Source of the DNA: Anseranas semipalmata
Lineage: Eukaryota; Chordata; Aves; Anseriformes; Anseranatidae
Assembly: GCA_013399115.1 (NCBI GenBank)
Contig: VXAA01001497.1
Coordinates: forward strand, 664,772-728,771
Direction of reading: 5' to 3'
DNA length: 64,000 nt
A program made the translations under genes and the position numbers. Under the pieces are notes generated by a model that was not told where the DNA came from, searched no databases, and worked only from the letters and a program-made list of their open reading frames with translations. Below are positions 28,591 through 40,900 of this stretch, one piece after another. Within the stretch, counting starts at the first letter, position 1. Each line of letters opens with the position of its first letter.

Positions 28591-31500
28591 CAGTACAAGT
28601 CAATGTGAAGTACACTGAGGCCTACGAAGGAGATGTAGATGGAGGCTGTGAGAGGGAAGCGTGGAGCCACCAGTGGGACTGCCGAGGACAGGACTTTGCT
28701 ATTTGTGATCCAATGGGGTGAAGCTGGCCACAAGTTTAAACTGTATCACTATAAATACTGTCCCTTTCTTTGTATTACCTTAACCAGCCTCTCTCCTAAC
28801 AATTTCCAACTCTGAATCTCATCAGGACTTTCAGATCGAGAGCACAGTTTCGTGAGCAGCTTCAGTCAATTTTATGCTGCCCTTCCTCACATCTCCCCTG
28901 CCTCTTTGCTTTGAGGCACCTGTGGTGTTGATAGGAGCAGTTAGTCAGTTGGATTGAGGAGATGATCTGGATGAATTTTTCTTTTTTCATATTACCAGTT
29001 GCAACACATCATTCAGGGGTAGGAAGGCAGAGCGTGCAGGACTCCCTTCTCAGCAGCAGCAAGAATTTAGATCAACTCGAGCTGATCTTGAAAGTACACT
29101 TCAAACTGATAGTGTACAGCCCCCTCTTAGCCTGTCCTTTTCCCTTCTACCATTACTTGTGCTGTCTTTCTTGCACTCCAGCCTCAATCTCTGTTATTTG
29201 CCTTGGTTTTTACCTCTTGCATTCTGTTAAATCTTACTAATTCCAACCCTGTGAAATGCCTGTCTCTCTTCCATCCTCTCTCTTAAATACTCTCCACTTA
29301 TCTTTTCACATTTTTTCTCATAAATGTGCTTTGTTACCCATTTGTTAAATCCTTTCCTTGATTCCAGCTGCTTTACTATCCCCAATTCTGCCTCCCATCG
29401 CTGCACCTCTGGGCTGCGCATGCCGGTGCCACACACAAGTAAAATCCAAGTGTGGGTGCAAATTTAGAAGTTGCTGTTAAGATTTTGGCCTTGAAGATCT
29501 ACCCTGAGCTTGCCTTTGCAATACGCATGGGAAAGATCTCAGAGGAGTAGATGATCCTATATTATCCATATGGCACTGCAGATTTTACCTTCAGACTTGA
29601 AAAAAGTCACAAAATCCTCCCCTTCACAGGTTCTTCTGTATTGCCAGGCAGGGGGACTCTGCCAACCCCTTATCCTCAAAATGCTCGTGCAGGCACTGGT
29701 CCCCACTGAGAAAGAGTAAGGAGCCTTCAGACTAAGCTGGTGGCTAAGAACTGTCAAATCCACACTTCTTTCCTAGCCTGTACCCCACATTACCCGCGAA
29801 AGATAACTATAAAAAGAGAGGGAAAATAAATTCTCCTATCCTGCTCCCTCACAGTTTACTATTACCACAGCTTAAAATTTTGCATAGCTAGTACAAAACT
29901 CAAAGGGGAGCTGCTATGATGACTCATTAGTTGATGTCTTTAAGTTCTCTGACATGTAAAATATTACCTATGGAGTGTTCATCTGCTTCTAGATTATTTA
30001 GATTATGTCAAAATCCAAATAAAGAAAAAAAAATCTTGCACATGGACGGACATTGAGAAACATACAGCTAAATCCTTAAATTTACACTATCATATACAAA
30101 TAATATATTTAATATATTCCCGTATTTAACATGTTCCTTATTTAGACCTCAGATTTTAGAAAGAACTTTCAGTTTATTTCATACTGCCACAGAATCGAGC
30201 AGTGAGATGCTGCAGAAATCCAGTGATATTGCCAAGGAATTTTAGTCTAGTGATGCAGGGTGCCTGGAACATGGGCACCTCATACAAGATAAGCTTCTCT
30301 GAGATAACAATAAATGATGATAATTCATACTTTCCCTGTTGTCACTGTTCTGTGAGCCTGTTTCTGAGCCTCTCACTTAGGCAAGCACTGAAACTGAGGA
30401 AGTATTTCATATGATCAGGAATTACTGAATTCAGCCTTAACTACAGTATCCCATTTTAAGAATACTTGGAGGGCCACTTAAGAAGATATTTGTTGGGGCT
30501 GCAACAAGAACTCCCAAGAAATAGACCATGCCTCTGCAATGGTTAAGTGAAAGATGAGCCCTAACTTTGAATTTCCATATTTTTCTAGTGTAAATCTACT
30601 CCCCCATTCAGTATTTAATCCAGGGTGTATAAACCTTTTCAAAAGTCACACAGGTAGAACAGGACATACCTGTCCATTGATATTACAACAAGAGAACGGA
30701 CCATTCACATTCTTATGCAGGAATACTTATAATACAATTAGTACAGTTGCAAAGTTCTCCCTTTCTGCTCTTGTTACAGCCTCTGCTGAAGTAGATACAT
30801 TACATTAGGATTATGCATTGCCAGCGAGCAGCTGAGATTTTGACATGTACAGCGCTTAATGTCCTAGGAAGCCTGCAAATACTTCATGGCTATGTGCTGA
30901 CTTCTCCTCTAGAAAGACAAAGCTTTTGCTTCTTTTCCTCAGAGGTTTTCTCAGCCCACCTCAGGGCCCTATTTATTTCCCAGCTGATGCTCCTTGCCAC
31001 TCACCATGTCACCAAGTATTGGTGTATCTCTACCTGGACTACTGAAGCAGCCATCACGAACTAAAGGTGTTGCCCCAAACTGCTATGGCTGGCTTGTAGA
31101 TATGTTTTATACTGAACTCACCCAAATGAAAAGATGGCAATGGTAGGACTGATAAGGGAACTGTACAGTCAAGGCTGTTTTATTCTACTGGAGCTCAAAT
31201 AATCCAACTGCTTTAATTTGCTCAATTATTTTTTACTTTCACTGCAGATCAAAAAAAAAAAAAATCTCTATGGGAGCTCCAAATGACTCATTATGATTCA
31301 TTATGAAAGATATTGTTGTATGCAAAGTGTCAGTAAGTTTGAAAAAGACCTTGTCACTATATATGTCATTTATATTAATCAAAGCATGCTGACAACCAGT
31401 CATTATGAGGATTCAGTTCTCATCATACCTCAATGGCCTACTCTAAAACTTCATTATGAAACTAAACTTTTTTTTAAAGCACACAGAAAAGACTGATTAA

Positions 31501-34500
31501 AATTAATAATAATAAACCTTTTTGCAACTATTTTTAAGCAAACTAAGAGACAGACGTTAATCAGATAAGGTGTAGTCAAGAACCAACAGAACCAACCATG
31601 CCCCCAAAACAAATGAAAGAACAAAGTAAGAATTTTATCTTTCATTTACAGAAGATAAGCATTTTGCTACCTTATACTATATTAATTGCCCACAGTATTT
31701 AAATATAGCTGCTACATAGATGAGAAAGTCACGGATGTTGCAAGATCCACAGTCGCAATGCTTGGATTCATGCGCCTTGTTAAAAGCATTGTCCGTTAGC
31801 AGAAATCAATAGTGCGTTATGTATTTTGCCCTATAAACAAAGCTTACATTTTGTTACTGGTACCACTGCAGTGTTGGAATAGCTACCCAGCTACCAGCAT
31901 GGAGCTAGAGCAGTGGTCCCAATGGGAGAACCTGAGCCCACCCCACCTCGTCCAGGAATTAACTGGGCTGCCACAAACAGGTCAAGACTGGTCACGAGAA
32001 CTCACTAACACAGTTTCATTCCAAAAACAGCATTCTCTTTGGATTACGCTTAAAAACGTGGCTCCTGTCATGAAGTATGACATCTCATAGTCACGTCAAA
32101 CGTTTTGCCTGCAATGCCATAGCTGTCCTTCGTCTGGCTGGGGCTGGGGAAGCAGGAGGAGCTGTTACGTTCTGTTATTCCAAAAGGGGAACAATAGTAT
32201 TATTTTCCCCCTTCCTACAAATACTTTCTCCACACAAAGCAGCCTCCAGCCTGCGTGGGCAAGTAGGGTACAATAGCTGTATACAAATACAAGGAAAACT
32301 GGCGTAAGTTATAACACACTACAAAGAAGAAACGGCCGTCGCTGGGGCCTCCTCTTCACAATTACTTTCCATTTGACCTCCTACAAACAGTTGTCATCAG
32401 AGAGCTGCGTTAGCACTGCCAGACTGTAATTAAGTCTTCCATACCTACTGTAATACAGGGGAAAAACCAAGCAGACCACGGAACGCCAACTGAGACAGAG
32501 GTGTTTACAGCTGCTAAATGTGAGGAAGCGACCAGCTAGTTTAGCCCTGCAGCACACAGCCTCTCCCGCACCAGAGTTAGACGCTCTGCTTCCCCTAAGA
32601 GCCAGTCTCTTCCATTCCCAGCCATGCACCAGCACTTGTCACCGCTGACACCCGTCCACATCCACTGAGACTGGCAACGTAACTGCGAGCAGTGCTGAAC
32701 CGCACTTGATGCTTCAGCTACACATGGTTCCCAGGAGTAAAATACTAATTTTCTTCCATATGCAAGCAAGCGCAGCATAAATATGTGTATATATATATAT
32801 GTTTCTATGAAAACTGTACTTCTAGCAGACAAAACACAAATAAAAAGTCAGCTTTGCATAAAGTAACCTCATTCATATAAACATTTTAAAACTACAAATA
32901 TACACTCAGATTGAAACACACACATAGTACCATTTAAAACCAGTGAAGAAGGTGGGATTTACAGAGAAAAATTGATTAATTTGCTTTCAGATGGATTATG
33001 CTATGGCTTTTTAACATATATTGTGATTGCAGTCTACATGGATATAGATAACGCCATAGCAATCCGACATCAAAATACCTTCCTCAATAAATATGTCTGA
33101 ATGTAATAGCAATGTTGCCCTGCAGCAAATCGCTACTGAAACTAATGGGTAGCTGTTGGTTATGACAGGACCAAACACACATGCTCTTCAGTTGTGGAAG
33201 TGCCACATCCATGCAATAAAAACTCATTGACTAAGTATTTCAGGGTGATGTGCAGAATACTGAAGTGCCATAAAACAAGGAAATCATTTCAGTTGGCTAA
33301 CAAATGAGACAAATCTTGCCTTATTTTTATAACAATAAGTTCCACAAAGTCAGAGTGACTTCTGAACTCTCATCCCATTACTTTGTTTATAGCAGTTCAC
33401 AGCTCTATAGGGCGTTTCAAGAGCAAGAAAAGCTTCACAGGTGAATAACCGCAGGTTTTATCCAAGCCTCAAAACATAAATTAAAGGCAAGTTTCATCAC
33501 AGGTTAGTACACAATACAATAACCTGAATGTTGGTGTGCTGCCACTCACATCAATGGGAACGACCACCAGATCAAACTCCATGTTAACCTTGCTTTAGCA
33601 TTTTCATATCCAGCTGAAAGCACTCGTCTTTCAGTAGTTTTGATACAGCAACTCATTACTCTGTCATTTTTCTTGTACAAACATTCCATTCCTTCACCGA
33701 TGTCAACAGCTAATCAGCTAGCACAAGGAACTTAGCGCATACGTTTGTGAAGCAAACACTGCTTTTTCACAAACAGCTAACAAATACCAAGGGAATTCTC
33801 TTAAAACCCCATGAGAAAAACCATGCGAAAGTTTTCCATCTACTGACACGTTTTAGTGTTCCTGCGGTAAAATAAAGCATTTACCTATAAACATACTATT
33901 TGCACCCAATGTAAAATCTAAACAAAATGACACATTACAGATCTGTTGACAATTGTATCCTTTAGAAATATCTTAAATCCTGCTAAGCTCAAGTAATAAA
34001 TCCTGACAACTGCTGAACACAAGTAACTGCTAGTAACTTCAGTAGGAGCGGTGGGTATTTCAGCCTCCTCCGGATTAAAATGAGGAGGCATGATTTGTAT
34101 CAGCAGAACAAGAGGTGGCCTGTGCCACGTGTGACTTTAACAGCAAACTCTATCAAAACAGAAAAATTTTATCACATCATACTGCTTACCAAGAAAATGT
34201 GTTTAGCCAGTAATCAGGTTTCAGCAAAACAGCAGCTGACAAGCTAACATGCATCACCCTTATTTATTTAAACTGCTGCTGTACTGTGCTGGTTTCCATC
34301 TCTTTTTCTCACTCCTGCATACCTTCAGGGATCACGTACAAAGCACATCAGGTGTTTCTTCCCTCACCACTACGAGGCATTAAGAAAGGCACAACTCACT
34401 CGAAGCATGCTTCCTGCTTTCGCAACATCAGCCCGCCACAGCAGAAAAAAAAATCCCAAGGCAAACTTGTGTAAAATATTTTAATTTAGGCTAACAAGAA

Positions 34501-35730
34501 AAAGAAATGATAAAATGACTCTTGAGAGCACAAGACTATTTCCATGACTGCTCACTGTTGTTGAACGTCATCTACACAGCATGTGGAAAGATTGGTTGTA
34601 TTTGAATTGCATTAACTAGACAGGCAACAGAGATGTTCCTGTATCCATACAGTATGAAGGCCTCCAAGCACAGGTAATAGCAACCTTTTTAATTCATTTG
34701 TACACTTTCAGATGCAAAAAATGATCCAACCTGGTAGGGGACTATGTACATAACGCATTCTTTCATGTACTTCAGGTCCATTAGATTTCCTAAACAAGTT
34801 TCACAACAGACGTGCAATATTTTTGAGCTCTGAATATTTGCAACTGCATCACTGTGCAGCCAGCTTTCCTTCCATGTTCTTAAAAAAAAATCACCTGTTT
34901 GTTTTGAAACAAACAATGGAGATGTGAAAAATCCATGAAAAAGAGCTAGGGGGCTGTTATTTTGCTTTATATTAAGTGACACTTTGCAAATGGCACCCTG
35001 CAAGTTATGCCTTAACTCCATGTTAAAATGCAACTAAAATCCATACTACCCCACTTCACACACAAAGGTAAAATACATAGTTGAAAGCACACCAAAAGAC
35101 TGGGGAGAAATCCATGAAACAGGTAAGTTACTTGATTGCCTCTGAATAATAAATTGTTCCCCAGCAGATTCAAAATAGACTGTTTTACTGTAGAAACACA
35201 TTTCTGTTGTCAATAGAAACAGTTAGCTGAACAGCTGAAGAAAGAAAAACAGTCTAAAACAACTTCGGAACTGGAAAGTAAACCTGGCTGCAAAGCTTCT
35301 GCTGGCTGGCCAGTCTCATAACACTTCATCTCTTTTTCGTACTGAACGCTAATATGTGACGGCAAACGATCCATTTGCTCTGGATCACAACGCTATTTTC
35401 CCCACTTATCCCTGGAATAACACCGTCTCAGGCTGCCGGAGGAACAGAAACGCTATCAATTCGCAGTAGCCCTGAAGTTTCCCCTCCAGGCAATCCCCTG
35501 TCGAGAAGGCAGGAGAGGAATGGGAGCTGCCACCTTGAAGGTGCCAGTAATGATCTATAGAAAGATGTCCTGGAGCACAAGGGACCGAACTCTGTCGAGA
35601 GCTCTCCTTTCCTGCATCCCTGACCAATTTCTCCATCAGCAGCCTCTGCCGTGCTCCGCGCTCTATGTACGGTGGCTGTGTGGAAGCTGTATCACTCATC
35701 ATCCCATAAACACAAAATACAAATGCACTT
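28591..35730. other. Non-coding stretch left of the CpG region
   Basis: No product could be recognised. It contains a short (TA)n at 32,786-32,799, a small CpG-containing patch near 32,330-32,355 and a perfect 8-bp hairpin at 34,063-34,089. Approaching the gap (35,370-35,700) the sequence becomes less AT-rich and more complex. A minus-strand frame starting at 35,702 (98 codons) lies close to the probable promoter, but it has no recognisable domain and no supporting splice or Kozak evidence strong enough to call. Confidence 0.5.
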
Positions 35731-35784
35731 CACACACACACATGCACACACGCACTCACACGTGCACACTCACACTCACTCCCC
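35731..35784. repeat. CA-rich dinucleotide repeat
   Basis: An imperfect (CA)n tract with ATGC, CGC and CGTG interruptions, which extends in weaker form to about 35,784. Confidence 0.9.
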
Positions 35785-35842
35785 CTACATCACATGCAGT
35801 TCTTTCCAAGTCCCCTGCGAATTGCTTAAAAACAGAAATCAA

Positions 35843-35868
35843 GCTCACACACACACACCAAAAAAAAA
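35843..35868. repeat. (CA)n and poly-A at gap edge
   Basis: A short CA run ends in poly-A exactly where the unknown bases begin. The combination of low complexity here and extreme GC on the far side explains why assembly failed. Confidence 0.9.
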
Positions 35869-36748
35869 NNNNNNNNNNNNNNNNNNNNNNNNNNNNNNNN
35901 NNNNNNNNNNNNNNNNNNNNNNNNNNNNNNNNNNNNNNNNNNNNNNNNNNNNNNNNNNNNNNNNNNNNNNNNNNNNNNNNNNNNNNNNNNNNNNNNNNNN
36001 NNNNNNNNNNNNNNNNNNNNNNNNNNNNNNNNNNNNNNNNNNNNNNNNNNNNNNNNNNNNNNNNNNNNNNNNNNNNNNNNNNNNNNNNNNNNNNNNNNNN
36101 NNNNNNNNNNNNNNNNNNNNNNNNNNNNNNNNNNNNNNNNNNNNNNNNNNNNNNNNNNNNNNNNNNNNNNNNNNNNNNNNNNNNNNNNNNNNNNNNNNNN
36201 NNNNNNNNNNNNNNNNNNNNNNNNNNNNNNNNNNNNNNNNNNNNNNNNNNNNNNNNNNNNNNNNNNNNNNNNNNNNNNNNNNNNNNNNNNNNNNNNNNNN
36301 NNNNNNNNNNNNNNNNNNNNNNNNNNNNNNNNNNNNNNNNNNNNNNNNNNNNNNNNNNNNNNNNNNNNNNNNNNNNNNNNNNNNNNNNNNNNNNNNNNNN
36401 NNNNNNNNNNNNNNNNNNNNNNNNNNNNNNNNNNNNNNNNNNNNNNNNNNNNNNNNNNNNNNNNNNNNNNNNNNNNNNNNNNNNNNNNNNNNNNNNNNNN
36501 NNNNNNNNNNNNNNNNNNNNNNNNNNNNNNNNNNNNNNNNNNNNNNNNNNNNNNNNNNNNNNNNNNNNNNNNNNNNNNNNNNNNNNNNNNNNNNNNNNNN
36601 NNNNNNNNNNNNNNNNNNNNNNNNNNNNNNNNNNNNNNNNNNNNNNNNNNNNNNNNNNNNNNNNNNNNNNNNNNNNNNNNNNNNNNNNNNNNNNNNNNNN
36701 NNNNNNNNNNNNNNNNNNNNNNNNNNNNNNNNNNNNNNNNNNNNNNNN
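35869..36748. other. Assembly gap (880 N)
   Basis: An unbroken run of N. Long open frames that appear to cross it (for example 35,520-37,121 plus, and 35,756-37,078 minus) are artefacts of unknown bases being read as sense codons. The true length may differ from 880. Confidence 0.99.
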
Positions 36749-37090
36749 GCGGAGCCGCGCCCGCGGGCGGGGGCGCTGCCGGAGCGCGGGAGCCGGGCGC
36801 TCCCTGCAGGCCGCGGGGCCCCCCCTCGGGGTAAGGGGGAGTCCGGGGCTGGCAGCGGGACCGGGGCACCGGGCGGGTTGGTGGCCCGGCGATGGGCGGA
36901 GGGGGCGCGGAAGCCTCGCTCGGTATCGTCGGCAGCCAGCCTTGGGGGCCGAGAGCCGGACTTTGCTTAAAAGTAGTAAAACTGCACGCGGCCTTGTCGT
37001 TCCTACGGCCGTGTGGCTCTCGGAGAGCGGCACCGGCAGACGATGTGCGCTCCTGATCCAAATGGAAGCTGCTCGCAACGCCTTGCCGAT
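36749..37090. promoter_or_regulatory. CpG island edge / probable promoter with candidate first exon
   Basis: The first 200 bases right of the gap are extremely GC-rich with many CpG pairs (CGCGCCCGCGGGCGGGGGCG type sequence, including GC-box-like GGGCGG words), unlike the AT-rich DNA elsewhere. In vertebrates such islands usually mark transcription starts. A plus-strand donor match (CGGG|GTAAGG) at 36,830/36,831 would fit the end of a first exon beginning inside the gap. Direction, start site and gene identity are not determined. No peptide in either direction is recognisable. A divergent promoter is also possible. Confidence 0.65.
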
Positions 37091-37679
37091 GAGGACTCTC
37101 AGAGGGTCACACTTGCCTTAAGCAGCTGACAAAATCCAGCAAACCTTTGGAGGCCACAGAAGCAAGCTTTTGTCAGACTTATCACCCACAGAAATACCTC
37201 TGCAACTAAAAATAAATCCAGCGAAAGTTGCTTTTAAACAGATAAATGTAAAACCTTTGGAAACCTTTTCACAATTTCCTCGTCTACATTGAGAGTAACA
37301 GAAGAAGCAAGTGCAGAATCTAAGTGCGGGGAAATAAATGAGCTTTTAAAAAGTATTTTATTTCTATCTACAGTGCTATTAACAATTGTAAGTAAACATG
37401 TCTGTTTATGACTTGCGATTTTGAATTGGCATTGTCCCATAAATGGTAAGAGCAAACGCAGGCCAAGCTGTTGGATCCACAACTTGCAACTGGTGTACAA
37501 GCTGTGCTTCAGCAGCACTGTTACACTGAGATAAGCAGGAGTGCGTATAGTAAATAGTAGGAGGATGCGCTCCAGTATGTAAACTGACGCTGAGAAAGAA
37601 AATCGCAAAAACGCTCACTCAAAGTAGTATCATTTGTTGATAACTGGCAGCAGATGAAGCCATCCGGAGTAAGAGCTGC
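37091..37679. other. AT-rich interruption between two CpG-dense patches
   Basis: About 590 bases with ordinary AT-rich composition between the CpG island edge and the next CpG patch. A minus-strand frame of 124 codons (37,234-37,608) has no recognised domain. Confidence 0.5.
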
Positions 37680-37930
37680 GGAGGTACAGGACTGCCGCTA
37701 AATACCGTCCCCGACACCGGGGAGGACGGCGCACGATGGGGCTCCGTGCATGGGGAGCTGACGGGCATGCTGCAGCCGCCCAGCTGAGCACATCTGGATG
37801 GCCACGCCACCTGGTGCCCTGCCCTGGCACAGGGAGCGCCCAGCTTCGCCCCGCGCTTGGACGGACACGGGGCCGGCCGGTGGCACTGCCAGAGTGCTCA
37901 CATGGTGGCTCTCGGGAACTGTTGGCTGAA
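37680..37930. promoter_or_regulatory. Second CpG-dense patch
   Basis: Roughly twenty CpG pairs fall within about 200 bases of GC-rich sequence (for example CCGTCCCCGACACCGG and GGGGCCGGCCGGTGG), well above the window background. It may be a detached part of the same CpG island, an alternative promoter or an exon. Short frames on both strands cross it, but none is recognised. Confidence 0.5.
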
Positions 37931-40900
37931 ATATAGGAGCGGGTCAAATGTTTTGAACGCAAGTGTTGGCTGGCACTGGAGCATCTTTGCTAAATTCATC
38001 ATTCATTAAATAGAAAAAGGCATACTCAGAACCAAACAACAGTTTCATTATTCTGTATTTCAACCCTTTTTCCGCCTCCAAAGAAAGAGGTGCTTCCTAC
38101 ACAGTTACAGCAGAGGTACTGGAGGAATAATGAGCTTTCCAAATCTCTCATATGAAGTGGAAATAAAACAAGAGGAAGCAGTTCCTTGAGTGTCGCTCTG
38201 AGCTTCTCACGGGAGTCAGAGGAAGATCTCTTCCATCTCAGCACAGGCTCAGCTTGCCTGTTTCTTCTCGTTTCTTCTGTGAACCATATTGTTCGGCAGT
38301 GTAGTGACTAAACCCAAGAGTTTACAGGACTTGGGTTATGTCTCTTTTTTTTTAAATCAAATATATACAAAATGCATGGCCACACAAAGGGGAGCAAAGA
38401 GATTGGAAATAAACTCTGTGCTGCTTGGAGCCTTGATTTCTGCAAGAAGTAAGTTGAGGAAATGTTTTATACATTAAAGTGGGGGTAATGTTTTATACAT
38501 TATGTTATTAAATATTTTCTTTAATTTCAGTTGAATTTCAAGAAACTGCATCTCAGTTAACATGTATTTACATGAGTTCTCACTGGCTTCTAATATTTAT
38601 GAATACTTCCTTGATCATCTTGCACCATTGCAGGAGCGCCAATTTACTGTAAAATACAGGTCCATCCAGAATGCAGTGCAAGGCTCTGACCATTACCAAT
38701 TCCCTGAGCCACTCTCTGCCCAGCAATATCAGGACGGCTTTTACTGTCGATTATAACTGTGGCCTTATTGACTTCACCAAAGTTGCACAGAAGTATTATT
38801 TTTATTTCCACTTCTTCAGGAAAAAAAAAAAAAAACACCTTTGTAGTCATGGCTTTATAGTTGGATTATGAAAAGCACATACACTGGTGGTATCCAGAAA
38901 CACCTAAACACATATCTTTTTAAAATGTACATTTCAGTTGCCATGTCACAGGATATGCATATTTGATTTACAAGCATAACTTGGCACTCAAGTCATTTGC
39001 ATGCTGGGAAATAGTCAATTTTACAGCCTGAACATACATTTAAATGGATGGAAATCATGACAAGGGTTAAAATCAGAGTTTTTTATTATATAAAGAGCTC
39101 TTGTAGAAATCCTTTTTCCAGAAGCCAGTATACATACATTATAGATAATTGTCTAAATTGCTCAAAACCCAAAGGTAGTCGGAAAGGTTATTGAGAGAAC
39201 TAGACAGAGCATCTAAATTGACATAAACAAAATCACTCCTCACAGGTCATTGTATTGCTTCAGTGTGTCAGTGCTGCTGCAAACAGCTAATGCTGGGAAG
39301 CTTTCCTCCATTTTTCACTTGGGCAATCTGGAGGAAGACATGTTTTGAGTTTGGTTTGTTACAAAGCACACAGATCATGGACGCTGGCAGTGCAGCAAAA
39401 TAATCTTTGAGGGTGCCATAAAAACTTCAGTGCGGGCAACCCATTTAATGTGCTTAGGCTACTGAAGGAATGAAGCAGGTCACCATGAACCCTTGTCAGC
39501 CAGTCATGTGGCTAAAATTGCTTCTACAGCTGTAGGGTAAACCCAGCCGAAGAACAACTTGCTTCCCTCCCAACCTAGCTCAGATGTCTGCAGATCTCCA
39601 CTGGTGCTTAGTACATCCCCCCGAAGCCATGCTGGATCCAGCAGGAGGTGAACCTTTGTCTTCACCTGGGCAGGGATGTAATGAAGAAATTCTCTCCATA
39701 TCACGAAGTGTCGACTGAATGGTGCGTGTTACTGGTATCTTATGAAGGAGGCATTACACGTCTTTCTGTCTCACTAGCAGTGTATGCCGATGCTGTTTTT
39801 ATTAGTATAAGCTAGAAAGTTAATTTCAGGCCAATAAGCAGATTTTTCTAATAGTATAATCTTACACAAATTGAAATATAGTTGTTGTTTTAATCCATAT
39901 TTGATCCTCTGACTCTTATCAAGACTTTTATCTGTTTCAGCTGAAAATGGTGACATCCATGAGTCACCCCCACCTGTGTTGGGTGCCCACTCACAACTTC
40001 ACAGATCACAGACATTGGGAACTTTTCACAGAACCTGTCAAAATATCCATTTAATATAGACTCTCAAATTTAGTACAATGTCCAAACAATAAATAGCACT
40101 TCAAGATGTTCGGGAAATCCCCAGAGATCACAGATATGCCTGTTGCTTTACATTATGCCTTTTAAAAAATGATCTCTTGGTTACCTATTGCTGAGTAAGG
40201 AGTGTAGCCATATAACTATATTTTCTACTGTACAAATGTGATGGAAACATATGTTCCATATAGTTTACAATTAGTACAATTTACTGCGTTTGTGAAAGGA
40301 GGTGTTTCACAAGTATATAATATTACAATTCCAAAACTGTAACTGGGAAATAAAAGTTAGAACAGCCTTTTGAATTGAAAAAATGTCAAACAGCTCTAAA
40401 ATGAAACACTTTGGAATAGATGACCAACCTGAATTGTCTTATGAACCTATATGTATCAATAGTTTTGTTAATATTGTTGTGTGTTTTGCCAATTACTATC
40501 AAGGGCTTCTTTCAAAATATTTTATTATACTAGCCTACATGGCTAAATGTTATACATTCTTAATACTTTGTGATGTTGAATGAGTTGTGTTTCCTATTTG
40601 ATTGCAATTTGATGCAACTGACAGGAATTTTAAATAGCTAAATATTAATAGAAATATGACATGCATCATCATATTTTTCCTCTAAAATGATCAGCATTAT
40701 GGTAGATCTGGAAACAGTTTTTACATAGCAACTCTATTAGCCTGGTTTATGTTAATTCATTTGCACTTGTGAGCAAATCTTTTGTTCCAGGCTGAGGCAG
40801 AGCAGCTGAGCTGGAAACCAGGCAGACAACTGATGGAGTTATGGAGGGAAATCCCTTCTCCTTCAGCAGAAAATTAGCTGTTATTCTAAGTTCCCTATTA

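Noticed and set aside
28395..28733. Minus-strand frame with a Phe/Ser-rich repeat, and plus-strand Lys-rich frame
   Set aside because: Translation of the AAAAG microsatellite, not a gene.
31860..32090. GAGCAGTGGTCCCAA resembling a hAT/Charlie terminal repeat
   Set aside because: I found no matching inverted terminus or 8-bp target duplication, so a DNA transposon cannot be supported.
35406..35702. 98-codon minus-strand frame near the CpG gap as a divergent gene
   Set aside because: Its position is suggestive, but there is no recognised domain, no strong splice site and no CpG enrichment on this side of the gap.
35520..37121. Very long open frames (411-533 codons) on both strands across the gap
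   Set aside because: They exist only because 880 N are read as sense codons; the known flanks do not resemble a protein.
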